DNA from: VRUE01 sp035557635
Lineage (GTDB): Bacteria > Actinomycetota > Thermoleophilia > Solirubrobacterales > 70-9
Length of the DNA stretch: 49,823 nucleotides
Assembly: GCA_035557635.1 (NCBI GenBank)
Contig: DATMDR010000027.1
Location: forward strand, 1-49,823
Reading direction: 5' to 3'
This document shows positions 41,514 to 49,823 of this stretch, piece by piece (position 1 is the stretch's first letter; every line of letters starts with the position of its first letter). Position numbers and translations under genes: made by a program. The notes below the pieces were generated by a model, which saw only the letters and a list, made by a program, of their open reading frames with translations, was not told where the DNA came from and made no database searches.

Positions 41514-44500
41514 ATGACTAAGTTTGGGCTCGGCCGAGCGATCGGCTCCTCGTTTGCCTGCTTGCTCGTTCTCGTCACCGCTGGTCAAGCATCCGCCGCC
41601 GACTGGCCCTCCTACCGCGGCGGCCCGACCCAGAACATGAGCCGTGCCGAGGATCCCGGTACCGAACCCCAGCGGATCTGGACCAGCATCTCCTCGGTTC
41701 GAAACGAACCCTGTGTCATCGCCGTCGACGAGTCTCTTTTCACCGTCGCGACGTTGTCAACGGACTTCGGCGCCCAGCGGCTCTTCCGCGTGGGTGCGGA
41801 AACCGGGAAAGTGATCTGGTCGACATCGACCTTTGAAACAGATATAGCGTCGTCCTGTCCCGCCGCGGATGCCTCGCGTGTCTACTTTGCCGAAGGCGAC
41901 CATCTGACCGCGCTTGACATTTCAACCGGAGAACAGGCGTGGAGCGAGGACCTCGGTGGCGTAGTCGGGATACCCGTCGTAAGCGATGGGATCGTCTACG
42001 TCCACGCTGGAGAAGGTGGGCTCTTCGAGAAAGAAGGCGGGATCTTTGCGCGCGACGCCAGCGATGGCTCCGAGGTCTGGAGCAGCCCTTCGCCTGAAGC
42101 CCAGCGCGCGCCGCTGGTTGCTTCGGGGGCTGTTGTGAGCGTCTCGGGTGGAAGCGCCCCCTTCACGCTCAACGCTCACGACGTCGCCAAAGGGACACCC
42201 CTGTGGAGCGCGAGCGGTTCGGAGACCGAGATCATCGGTCACGGAAAAGCGGTGATCTACCCCACTGAGGGAGCGATCGAGGCACGGGACTCCGTCAGTG
42301 GCGCGATCCTTTGGACGCACCCGGTCCCGCTCCTGACCGCAGCTCGAAAGCTGGTCGCGGATGGATCGACCGTCTACGTCCTGACGCCTTCCACCGACTT
42401 CCAGTTTCAGGTCAACCATCTCATCGCCCTGGACGTGAGTACAGGCAAAGAGCAATACAGCAGGGAATTCGAAAAAGTCAGCGATTGCTGCGGGACTACT
42501 GCGGCCTATCCACCCTTCGTGAAGTTCGGCCCGACTCTCTACAACCACTATCGCTATTTCGATGCGGAAACCGGCTTCTCTCCTGGGGAAGCCAAAGCGC
42601 GAACCCATGCCATCTTCGGTGACAAAGGCTGCGCGAACGAGCAGGACTCGATCTTTGCCCACACCGGATACACCATCTACTCCTGGCAGGGGTGCGAAGG
42701 CAAATTCCAGCTCGCCGCTCGCCGGGACACTGTTGCTCCCGACCATCTCAACCTGTTCGAGCCGGCCAATGGCCTCGTAACCCAGAAATCCCCCATATCC
42801 CTGCACTGGAAAGCCCTCGACAACCTGGGTGGATCGGGCCTGGACAGCTTTCTGTTGACCCTGGATGAAAAAGTGCTGGCCAAAGAAATTCCAGCTGGCA
42901 CTGAATCGTTCACCCCAGAAGACGAGCTCGCCCAGGGCACTCACACCTGGACGGTGACGGCCTTCGACAAGGCGGGGAACAGCAGCATCGACAAAAGCCA
43001 GTTCATAGTCGATTCGATTCCCCCTGACCCATTCGTCCTCAAATCACCGGCCAAAGGCGCGCTTGTCGGCGCTCAGCCCCAATTCGCCTGGGGGCCGGCT
43101 GTGGACTCAGGATCGGGCATCAGCCACTACACAGTGGTCATCGACGGCAAAGAATTCCAGGTCAAAAAAGCGACTTTCACGCCGGAATTCGAGTTCAAAG
43201 CCGGGCCCCACGAATGGCACGTGATTGCCTTCGACAACGCGGGCAACAGTCGCGACTCCGAAAGCCGCAGCTTCACGGTCGACAGCAGCCCTCCTGCCGC
43301 TTTCGACCTCATCTCACCTGCGCAGGGCGAGGCGGTCGGCCCGAGGCCGCTGTTCTCCTGGGAGCCCGCCGATGACGTTGAAGGCGCCGGCCTCGATCAC
43401 TACGAGCTGATCGTCGACGGGGAAGTGCACGCCGAAGTCCCCGCGGGCATCGAGTCAGCCGAACTGAAATTCGACTTCGAAGACGAATCGTTTCATAAAT
43501 GGACGGTGGTAGCCGTGGACGGTGCAGGAAACCGGCAGGAAGCCGAAGAACGGTTCTTCCTCGTCGACGCCGCCGCCCCTGACGGCATCGAACTGATCAA
43601 TCCGGAATCCGGAGCCGCAACCGGCGCCCGCCCGGAGTTCAGCTGGGAAAGGGCATTCGACAAAGGCAAAGCGGGCCTCGATCGCTACGAGCTCGTCGTC
43701 GATGAAAAAACGATGGCGGAAATCCCCGCCGAAGAAAGCGAAAGCAAACTGGTCACTTTCACGCCCAACAGCGATCTTGCCGGCGGACCCCACTCATGGC
43801 AGGTGCGCGCGATCGACGGGGTTGGGAACGTCCGCGCGAGCGAATCTCGCATCTTCAATGTCGATGACGAACCTCCAGCTCCGTTCGGCCTCCTGGAACC
43901 GCCCAGCGATGCGCTCACCTCCGGGCGCCCGCAGTTCGCCTGGAAAGCCTCGTCGGACAAAGGCGGCGGCCTGCACCGTTACGAGCTTCTCGTCGACGGG
44001 AAAGTCCTCGTCCCGAAACTTCCCCCCGGTCAAGAGTTCTTCACCCCCGAGGAAGACCTCTCCGAGGGGCCGCATACCTGGTCGGTGAAGGCGATCGACT
44101 TCTTCGGAAACGAGCGGGAAAGCGAAATCCGGACGTTCACGGTCGACGCCACCCCACCGGATCCGTTCGGGCTGATCGAACCCGCCGATGGAGCGATCAC
44201 CGGCGCCCTGCCTCAGTTCGCTTGGGAGGCGACGTCGGACTCGGGCGCCGGCCTCGCAAGCTACAGGCTGGTACTGGACGGTCAGATCATCGCCAAAACA
44301 GCACCGGGTGAAGAGTCCTTCGGCGCCCAAACCGAGCTGTCGCCAGGCGGGCATGCTTGGCATGTGGTCGCGAGGGACAACGTAGGCAATGAGCGCAGCT
44401 CTGAATCGCGCTCCTTCATCGTGGCCTCGCCGCCGATCGCGGTGCTTGCGGAGCCCTCCGTCCTCGCCCTTACCGGCGCACCCGTCACGTTCGATGCCTC

Positions 44501-45224
44501 TGCTTCGGTCCCGCCGGCAGCCGGGTCGATCACCAACTACGAATGGGACCTGAACGGCGACGGGACCTTCGAGCGCGACACCGGCGAAGTCCCAACCACC
44601 ACCCGCACCTACAACAACGTCAAAGACTTGACGGTGACTCTTCGGGTCAAATCGAATCTGGGCACGGAGGCGACCACCACGGCTCAGGTATCGGTGCGCC
44701 TGGCGCCGCCGCCGGGCCACCTCGGGGTCACGATCAACGAAGGCGAAGAGTTCACCAACTCGCGAAAAGTCACGATCTCTCCTGTCTGGCCGGTCTTTGC
44801 GCTGACGGCGCTCGTCTCGAACGACGGCGGCTTCCGCAGCGCGAGCACGCTCCCGGTGGCCGCCTCGATCCAGTGGAAACTCGACTCGGCCGGCGCCGAG
44901 CGCCTGCCGAAGACGATCTACGTCAGGTTCCAGGGCGGCGAGGCGGGTCGCGAGACCTACCAGGACGACATCGTCCTCGACCTGACCAAACCGAAAGTCG
45001 CCGGCGCGAGTGTGCGTCGTGACGAAGACGCGCTGCTGATCCAGGCGAGGGATGGGATCTCCGGCGTCGCCTCGATGCAGGTCACGGCGGGCGGGACGGC
45101 TCCGAAGGCATGGAGGCCGTTCAGGCCTAGGGTCAGATGGCGAAAGGGCGCGGACCGGGTCTTCATCCGCGTGCGCGACCGGGCGGGCAACGTCTCGCTG
45201 TGGCGGCGCGTCGCCGTGCGCTGA
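41514..45224 (+). CDS. large secreted protein: PQQ-like beta-propeller, six Ig/FnIII-like repeats, PKD domain
   Basis: A 1236-residue exported protein. The signal peptide is residues 1-28 (CLLVLVTAGQASAA). Residues about 30-400 are a PQQ-type beta-propeller (DISTGEQAWSEDLG, PVVSDGIVYVHAG). From about 405 to 970 run six tandem repeats of roughly 95 residues, each with 'P..PF.L..P..G', 'P.FAW....D.GSGL..Y.L..DG' and 'G.H.W.V.A.D..GN...SE'. A PKD domain (NYEWDLNGDGTFERD) and a final Ig-like segment follow. It is probably a surface or matrix adhesin. The ATG at 41514 has GGGAGGG a few bases upstream. No sortase or membrane anchor is seen at the C-terminus. Confidence 0.85.
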   Translation: MTKFGLGRAIGSSFACLLVLVTAGQASAADWPSYRGGPTQNMSRAEDPGTEPQRIWTSISSVRNEPCVIAVDESLFTVATLSTDFGAQRLFRVGAETGKVIWSTSTFETDIASSCPAADASRVYFAEGDHLTALDISTGEQAWSEDLGGVVGIPVVSDGIVYVHAGEGGLFEKEGGIFARDASDGSEVWSSPSPEAQRAPLVASGAVVSVSGGSAPFTLNAHDVAKGTPLWSASGSETEIIGHGKAVIYPTEGAIEARDSVSGAILWTHPVPLLTAARKLVADGSTVYVLTPSTDFQFQVNHLIALDVSTGKEQYSREFEKVSDCCGTTAAYPPFVKFGPTLYNHYRYFDAETGFSPGEAKARTHAIFGDKGCANEQDSIFAHTGYTIYSWQGCEGKFQLAARRDTVAPDHLNLFEPANGLVTQKSPISLHWKALDNLGGSGLDSFLLTLDEKVLAKEIPAGTESFTPEDELAQGTHTWTVTAFDKAGNSSIDKSQFIVDSIPPDPFVLKSPAKGALVGAQPQFAWGPAVDSGSGISHYTVVIDGKEFQVKKATFTPEFEFKAGPHEWHVIAFDNAGNSRDSESRSFTVDSSPPAAFDLISPAQGEAVGPRPLFSWEPADDVEGAGLDHYELIVDGEVHAEVPAGIESAELKFDFEDESFHKWTVVAVDGAGNRQEAEERFFLVDAAAPDGIELINPESGAATGARPEFSWERAFDKGKAGLDRYELVVDEKTMAEIPAEESESKLVTFTPNSDLAGGPHSWQVRAIDGVGNVRASESRIFNVDDEPPAPFGLLEPPSDALTSGRPQFAWKASSDKGGGLHRYELLVDGKVLVPKLPPGQEFFTPEEDLSEGPHTWSVKAIDFFGNERESEIRTFTVDATPPDPFGLIEPADGAITGALPQFAWEATSDSGAGLASYRLVLDGQIIAKTAPGEESFGAQTELSPGGHAWHVVARDNVGNERSSESRSFIVASPPIAVLAEPSVLALTGAPVTFDASASVPPAAGSITNYEWDLNGDGTFERDTGEVPTTTRTYNNVKDLTVTLRVKSNLGTEATTTAQVSVRLAPPPGHLGVTINEGEEFTNSRKVTISPVWPVFALTALVSNDGGFRSASTLPVAASIQWKLDSAGAERLPKTIYVRFQGGEAGRETYQDDIVLDLTKPKVAGASVRRDEDALLIQARDGISGVASMQVTAGGTAPKAWRPFRPRVRWRKGADRVFIRVRDRAGNVSLWRRVAVR

Positions 45225-45269
45225 GCCTGGCGCAAGCGGGCTCTTCCCAGGACTCGCGATAATCCGTGC

Positions 45270-45971
45270 ATGGACGACCGCGAGGTGGGGCAGAGTCCGC
45301 TCGAGTTGCTGCGCAGCGTGCCGCTCTTCTCCGACCTCGAGGAGGGGGAGCTGGAGCGCTTCTCGCAGGTCGCGGTGCCGCGCTCGTTCCCGTCGGCGAC
45401 GCGCGTCTTCCACGAGGGCGACCACTCCGACGCCTGCTACATCGTCCGCTCTGGCAGCTTTCGGGTCACCCGTGAGCACTCCGACGGGCGGGCGATCACG
45501 CTGGCGACGCTCGGCCCCGGCGACATCTTCGGCGAGCTGGCGATGCTCGACGGCGAGGTGCGCTCGGCCAGCGTCGAGGCGCTCAGCGACGGAGAGCTGC
45601 TCGCCCTGCCGGCGGGGGAGGTGCGGGGGCTGCTCTCCCGCCACCCCGAGATCACCGTGAAGCTGATCGCGGCGCTGGTGCGGCGCCTGCGCACCGCCAA
45701 CGAGCGGATCTCGCGCCAGTCCTTCCAGACCGTGCCGAGCCGCGTCGCCGGCGTCCTCGCCCAGCTGGTCGCCGAGGAGGCGCCGATCGCCGGGGAGGGG
45801 GGCGAGGTGACGATCCGCATGAACCAGGCCGACCTGGCGCAGCTGGCCGGCACCTCGCGCGAGAGCGTCAGTCGCTTCCTGGCCGACCTCGAGCGTGCCG
45901 GAGTCGTCCGTCCCGGCCGCGGGCGGGTCACGGTGATCGCGCCGGCCAAGCTCCAGAACTACATCTACTAG
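45270..45971 (+). CDS. Crp/Fnr family transcriptional regulator
   Basis: A 233-residue regulator. The N-terminal cyclic-nucleotide-type domain (about 10-125) has PLFSDLEEGELERFSQVAVP and GDIFGELAMLDGEVRSASVE, the phosphate-binding cassette (GELAML...RSAS) expected for cAMP or cGMP binding. The C-terminal winged helix reads MNQADLAQLAGTSRESVSRF, the usual recognition helix. No Cys cluster of the Fnr type is visible, so it is Crp-like. It is separated from the downstream Pcm gene by four bases. Start ATG at 45270. The effector is inferred, not proven. Confidence 0.92.
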   Translation: MDDREVGQSPLELLRSVPLFSDLEEGELERFSQVAVPRSFPSATRVFHEGDHSDACYIVRSGSFRVTREHSDGRAITLATLGPGDIFGELAMLDGEVRSASVEALSDGELLALPAGEVRGLLSRHPEITVKLIAALVRRLRTANERISRQSFQTVPSRVAGVLAQLVAEEAPIAGEGGEVTIRMNQADLAQLAGTSRESVSRFLADLERAGVVRPGRGRVTVIAPAKLQNYIY

Positions 45972-45975
45972 CGCG

Positions 45976-46629
45976 GTGGGGGCGGAGCCGGATTTCGCTG
46001 CGCTCCGATCGGCAATGGTGGAGCGGCAGCTGCGCCGCCGCGGCATCGGCGACGAGCGGGTGCTGGCGGCGATGGGGGAGGTCCCGCGCGAGCGCTTCGT
46101 GCCCGAGCACTACCGCCACCGCGCCTACTCTGATTCGGCGGTGCCAATCGGCGAGGCCCAGACGATCTCGCAGCCTTGGATCGTCGCCGCGATCTGCCAG
46201 GCGCTCGAGCTGAGCGGCGAGGAGCGGGCGCTGGAGATCGGCACCGGCTCGGGCTACTCGACCTGCGTGCTCGCCCGTCTTGCTGCCGAGGTGATCAGCG
46301 TCGAGCGGCACGAATCGCTTGCCCACTCAGCCCGGCAGGAACTCGAGTTGCTCGGCGTCGAAAACGTCGAGACGATCGTCGGCGACGGCAGCCGCGGCCT
46401 GCCCGAGCGCGCGCCGTTCGAGGCGATCGCGGTCCACGCCACCGCCCCGGCGCCGCCGGAGGCCCTGCTCGGCCAGCTCGCCGATGGGGGACGTCTCGTC
46501 GTCCCGATCGCGCTCGATCCCTACGACCTGCTTTGCGTCTTCAGGCGCAAGGGAGACGAGCTGCGCCGCGAGGAGATCGGCCCCTGTCGCTTCGTCCCCC
46601 TCCTCGGCGAGGAGGGGTTCGCGAGCTGA
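45976..46629 (+). CDS. pcm: protein-L-isoaspartate O-methyltransferase
   Basis: A 217-residue repair methyltransferase that methylates isoaspartyl residues in damaged proteins with SAM. RSAMVERQLRRRGIGDERVL and MGEVPRERFVPEHYRHRAYS are the family N-terminus, QTISQPWIVAAICQAL carries the conserved Ser, LEIGTGSGYSTCVLARLA is motif I, and EAIAVHATAPAPPEALLGQL lies in the C-terminal half. The GTG at 45976 is four bases after the Crp stop, so the two genes are probably cotranscribed. It converges on the RTX-like gene. Confidence 0.93.
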   Translation: MGAEPDFAALRSAMVERQLRRRGIGDERVLAAMGEVPRERFVPEHYRHRAYSDSAVPIGEAQTISQPWIVAAICQALELSGEERALEIGTGSGYSTCVLARLAAEVISVERHESLAHSARQELELLGVENVETIVGDGSRGLPERAPFEAIAVHATAPAPPEALLGQLADGGRLVVPIALDPYDLLCVFRRKGDELRREEIGPCRFVPLLGEEGFAS

Positions 46630-46643
46630 GGCCGCGCTTGCGC

Positions 46644-48527
46644 TCAGCAGCTGCTGGGCTGCGGGTCGGACCCGTCCGTGACCACGTCGTCGGCCCCGCC
46701 GCCGCACTGGATCGAGCGATCGCGCTGGCCGTCGGCGGCGTCGATGTAGTCGTTGCCGCCCTTGGCGATGAAGACGTCGGCGCCAAGGTGGCCGAGGAAG
46801 CTGTTCTCGCCGTTGTCGCCGACAAGGACGTCGGGGCCGTTGGAGCCCTCGAGGCTCTCGCTGTCGGCGGCGACCCGGTCGGCGTTGCCGCAGCCGGCCG
46901 GCCCGCCGCTGCCGCCGAGCTCGACCCGGAGGTTGTCGCTCGAGCGTCCGTAGGAGACGGTGTCGTGACCGGGGCCGCCCTCGTAGGCGTGGCCCTGGCA
47001 GGTCGCTACCGAGGAGACGAGCAGGTCGTTGCCGGGGCCGCCGAAGAGGGTGTCGGCGCCAGGGTCGGCGTAGAGCACGTCGCCGCCCGCGCCGCCCACC
47101 AGCGAGTCGTTGCCATTGTCCGGACCGTTGTAGTTCTCGCCCGCCTCAAGTACGTCGTCGCCGGGGCCGCCGGCGAGGGCGTCGGACCCGGCGTTGCCGT
47201 TGGCCCTGACCTTGACGCCGGCGGGGACGCTGGCGTCGATCGCGATGCTGTCGTTGCCGCCGCCGCCGGTGATCACGAGCAGGCTGGTCGCGACCGCGGT
47301 TGAGCACCCGACCGCGGTGCCGCCGCCCGCGCAGCCGTCTCCAGCGAAGACCCCACGCTCGTCCGAGACGGTCCAGCCGGAGCCGCCGAAGGCGACCCGG
47401 ATCACGTTGGCGCTCGCGTCGCCCTGCACGATCAGGCTGGCGCCGTCGAGTCCCTGGTTGAGGATCACGAGGGTGCCGGCGCCGGGCGGGTTGGGCTCGG
47501 GCCCGCAGGAGTGTGTGGAGGCGAAGCCCTCGCACTCGTCGCTGCCGGCGCCACCGAAGGCTTCATCGGATCCGCCCGCGCCGTTCAGGTCGTCATCCCC
47601 GACCCCCCCGTCGAGCCGGTTGGTCCCGCCGTCGCCGGCGATCTCGTCGGCCTGCGGCGAGCCGACCACGTCCTCGAAGCCCTGTAGGTCGTCATGACCG
47701 TCGCCCTTGGCGCTGCCGGAGCCGAGGCTGACGACGACCCCGCTGCGGGTGGCGCTCGCGTAGGAGACGATGTCCAGGGCGCCGGCGCCGCCGTCAAGGG
47801 TGTCCGTTCCGCTGTCGCCGCGGACGACGTCACCGTCGCCGTCCCCGCCGCTGGCCGAGTCGATCCCGGTCCCGCCGAGGACGTGGTCGCTGTCGGGCCC
47901 TCCGTCGACAGTGGGGTCGTCGCCTGGCCCGCCGTCGACCAGGTCATTGCCCGGTCCTCCAGAGAGCTGGTCGTTGCCCTTGTCGCCCGCGAGGTGGTCG
48001 TTGCCGCCCCCGCCGTCGGCTTTGTCGCTGCCCTTGTCGCCGCCGAGGAAGTCGTTGCCGGCCGCACCGGTGAGCCGGTCGGGCCCCTTGGCGCCGAGCA
48101 GCGTGTCTTCGCCGGGGCCGCCGACGAGTCCGTCCTTGCCCTCGGCGCCGCTGAGGAGGTCGGCGCCGTCGCCACCGCTGAGGTGGTCGGAGCCGCTGTC
48201 ACCGCCGAGGAAGTCGTTGCCATCGTCGCCGTGCAGGGAGTCGAAGCCGCGTCCGCCGACGATCCTGTCGTCGCCGGGGCCACCGCAGATGGTGTCGTTG
48301 CCGTTCGGGCCGCCGGAGATGCGGTCGTTGCCGCCGCCGCCGTAGATCACATCGCTCGCCCGCTTGCCGACGAGCACGTCATTGCCCGGCGTGCCGACGA
48401 TTGTCGCGTGCTTGCCGTCGCAGCTCGCCGCGACCGCGCTTCCGGTGAAGGCGATCGAGAAAAGCGCTATGGCAGAGGCCAAAGCGCCGTAGAACCTGAA
48501 CTTGGAGACAGGCAGCGGCTGGGTCAT
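46644..48527 (-). CDS. secreted RTX-type calcium-binding repeat protein
   Basis: A 627-residue exported protein. Residues 1-33 are a signal peptide (ALASAIALFSIAFTGSAVAA). From about 40 to 270 and again from about 310 to 610 it is built of nine-residue GGxGxDx repeats (GGPGDDRIVGG, GGDGADLLSGA and many more), which bind calcium in a parallel beta roll. Between them is a smaller globular segment (NQGLDGASLIVQGDASANVI). It ends with a Cys-containing tail (IQCGGGADDVVTDGSD). Start at ATG 48527, which follows GGGGAGGC; an upstream in-frame extension crosses the next gene. The role may be cell-surface or extracellular. Confidence 0.88.
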   Translation of the reverse strand: MTQPLPVSKFRFYGALASAIALFSIAFTGSAVAASCDGKHATIVGTPGNDVLVGKRASDVIYGGGGNDRISGGPNGNDTICGGPGDDRIVGGRGFDSLHGDDGNDFLGGDSGSDHLSGGDGADLLSGAEGKDGLVGGPGEDTLLGAKGPDRLTGAAGNDFLGGDKGSDKADGGGGNDHLAGDKGNDQLSGGPGNDLVDGGPGDDPTVDGGPDSDHVLGGTGIDSASGGDGDGDVVRGDSGTDTLDGGAGALDIVSYASATRSGVVVSLGSGSAKGDGHDDLQGFEDVVGSPQADEIAGDGGTNRLDGGVGDDDLNGAGGSDEAFGGAGSDECEGFASTHSCGPEPNPPGAGTLVILNQGLDGASLIVQGDASANVIRVAFGGSGWTVSDERGVFAGDGCAGGGTAVGCSTAVATSLLVITGGGGNDSIAIDASVPAGVKVRANGNAGSDALAGGPGDDVLEAGENYNGPDNGNDSLVGGAGGDVLYADPGADTLFGGPGNDLLVSSVATCQGHAYEGGPGHDTVSYGRSSDNLRVELGGSGGPAGCGNADRVAADSESLEGSNGPDVLVGDNGENSFLGHLGADVFIAKGGNDYIDAADGQRDRSIQCGGGADDVVTDGSDPQPSSC

Positions 48528-48605
48528 GCCTCCCCATCGACCCGTTTTCACGATTCCTACACCTCCGCCTCCAACACGCGTCCGGTCAGATACGCTCGCT
48601 GCCGC

Positions 48606-49010
48606 ATGCGGGGCGGGATCTACGTTCTCAACTTCTACTCGCCGGTCTTCGTCGACCAGCTCAAGCGGGGTCGCAAGACGGCGACGATCCGGGTCGGCGA
48701 CAAGAGCGGCAAGTACGAACGCGGCCAGGTGGTCTGGGTCACCGTCGGCTTCCGCCACCACCCGCGGGAGAAGATCTTCACGGCGGTGATCGACGACGTC
48801 GAGGTGAAGAAGGTCGCCGACCTCTCGCCCCGCGACATCGAGCACGAGAACCCCGAGTTCAGGCGTCTCGACGAGGAGATCAAATTCCTCGAGCAGATCT
48901 ACGGGCGCGAGATCTCCACCGACGACATCGTCACCGTGATCCGCTTCTCGCAGATCGTCGAGCCGCCCGGGCCCCACTTCGGCAACGGCGAGACTCCGCG
49001 TCACAACTAA
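48606..49010 (+). CDS. small protein, ASCH-like (RNA-binding-type beta barrel), uncertain
   Basis: A 134-residue protein. It opens MRGGIYVLNFYSPVFVDQLK, then KRGRKTATIRVGDKSGKYERG, then VVWVTVGFRHHPREKIFTAV, and VKKVADLSPRDIEHENPEFR near the centre. The layout (a Lys/Arg-rich RGRKTATIR turn followed by a beta barrel and helix) is like ASCH-domain proteins, which are related to RNA-binding PUA folds. I assign it with moderate confidence. It is divergent from the RTX gene (78 bp apart), ATG at 48606, and followed closely by a SRPBCC gene. Function unknown. Confidence 0.72.
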   Translation: MRGGIYVLNFYSPVFVDQLKRGRKTATIRVGDKSGKYERGQVVWVTVGFRHHPREKIFTAVIDDVEVKKVADLSPRDIEHENPEFRRLDEEIKFLEQIYGREISTDDIVTVIRFSQIVEPPGPHFGNGETPRHN

Positions 49011-49031
49011 CGCTGAGGCGGGGACCGACCG

Positions 49032-49505
<474 letters not shown>

Positions 49506-49518
49506 GCTATCTTTCCAT

Positions 49519-49544
49519 TTGGCACTCTCCTCTAGGAGTGCCAA
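49519..49544. promoter_or_regulatory. CIRCE-like HrcA operator ahead of groES
   Basis: TTGGCACTC (49519-49527) and GAGTGCCAA (49536-49544) are perfect 9-bp arms separated by 8 bp. The canonical element is TTAGCACTC-N9-GAGTGCTAA. Arms and location (44 bp before groES) fit HrcA control of heat-shock genes; the spacer is one base short. Confidence 0.8.
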
Positions 49545-49587
49545 CTCCCAGTTTTAGAACTTCTTATCCCTAAACGGAGGTATACGG

Positions 49588-49823
49588 ATGAAGCTGAAGC
49601 CCCTCGGGGACCGGCTGATCGTCAAGCCGATCGAGGAGGAGGAGACGACCGCGAGCGGCATCGTCCTCCCCGACACGGCAAAAGAGAAGCCGCAGAAGGG
49701 CAAGGTCGTCGCCGTCGGCGATGGCAAGTGGGACGAGGATGGCGAGAAGCGCATCCCGCTCGACGTCGCGGAGGGGGACGAGGTCCTCTACTCCAAATAC
49801 GGCGGCACCGAGGTGACCGTCGA
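49588..49823 (+). CDS. groES: co-chaperonin GroES (3' truncated by window edge)
   Basis: The first 78 residues of GroES, the lid of the GroEL chamber. MKLKPLGDRLIVKPIEEEET is the standard beginning, ASGIVLPDTAKEKPQKGKVV holds the mobile loop with the GIVLP GroEL-contact motif, and DEVLYSKYGGTEV near the edge is also family-typical. CGGAGG stands seven bases before the ATG at 49588. A CIRCE-like operator upstream indicates HrcA-controlled heat-shock expression. groEL should follow outside the window. Confidence 0.96.
   Translation, partial: MKLKPLGDRLIVKPIEEEETTASGIVLPDTAKEKPQKGKVVAVGDGKWDEDGEKRIPLDVAEGDEVLYSKYGGTEVTV

Noticed and set aside
37902..41588. A 1228-codon open frame antisense to lhr
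   Set aside because: It mirrors high-GC third positions of lhr, has no recognisable domain, and runs into the next gene; lhr has full helicase motifs.
46630..46665. Hairpin between pcm and the RTX gene as a terminator
   Set aside because: GCTGAG and CTCAGC can pair but the 12-base loop and lack of T tract make it weak.
46900..48400. Periodic GC-rich repeats as a CRISPR or DNA tandem array
   Set aside because: The periodicity is the nine-residue RTX protein repeat; units are degenerate at DNA level with no spacers.
46644..49004. N-terminal extension of the RTX protein to 49004
   Set aside because: The extension is antisense to the ASCH-like gene; a signal peptide and GGGGAGGC ribosome site mark ATG 48527 as the start.

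Overview
The window reads as a high-GC actinobacterial chromosome segment. My best guess is class Thermoleophilia (Solirubrobacterales-like), an inference from gene style: paired PQQ/Ig-repeat and RTX-like secreted proteins, a repeated family of secreted clan GH-A hydrolases ending in a CNFC motif, frequent GTG starts and very short gene spacing. There is no 16S gene to settle it. Most of the window (about 4.7 to 36.8 kb) is a large cell-surface polysaccharide locus; the flanks hold regulators, two toxin-antitoxin-like pairs, a helicase, large secreted proteins and the start of the groES operon.

Left flank (1-4.7 kb): a truncated DJ-1/PfpI gene divergent from a GlxA-type AraC regulator; a secreted hydrolase (copy 1 of 3); a PIN/Phd toxin-antitoxin pair with a palindromic operator; a PPOX-family flavoprotein; and an overlapping DUF2283 pair.

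Polysaccharide locus. A plus-strand operon (4738-14448) holds hydrolase copy 2, a methyltransferase, two tandem GT-C-like membrane proteins, a GT2 transferase, two nucleotide-sugar epimerases and a second GT2, mostly with ATGA/GTGA stop-start overlaps. A minus-strand pair follows (two-domain GT2 and a methyltransferase with a coiled coil), then two large membrane proteins (17101-20473). A minus-strand operon (25244-20480) encodes two GT2 transferases, a methyltransferase and a Wzt/Wzm ABC exporter. Divergent from it lies the dTDP-L-rhamnose set rmlA-rmlD-[tRNA-like gene]-rmlB-rmlC plus two methyltransferases. A minus-strand operon (35144-30739) adds an O-antigen-ligase-like protein with TPRs, a polyprenyl-phosphate sugar transferase and a GT2. 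Together these could activate sugars, prime a lipid carrier, assemble, methylate and export a rhamnose-containing glycan; the hydrolases may trim it.

Right flank (36.8-49.8 kb): an Lhr-type helicase carrying two inverted copies of an 83-bp palindromic element in frame, a PQQ-propeller/Ig-repeat secreted protein, a Crp/Fnr regulator, a protein-isoaspartate methyltransferase, an RTX-type calcium-binding protein, a possible ASCH-domain protein, a SRPBCC protein and groES behind a CIRCE-like operator.

The two strongest unexpected signals are (1) a complete cloverleaf at 27326-27413 with an 8-bp acceptor, 4-bp T stem, 6-bp D stem with 4-nt loop and long variable arm: a selenocysteine-tRNA-like or allo-tRNA architecture but with a GAC anticodon, sitting inside the rhamnose operon; and (2) the palindromic element pair inside lhr, where six of the seven differences between copies are three compensatory base-pair changes.
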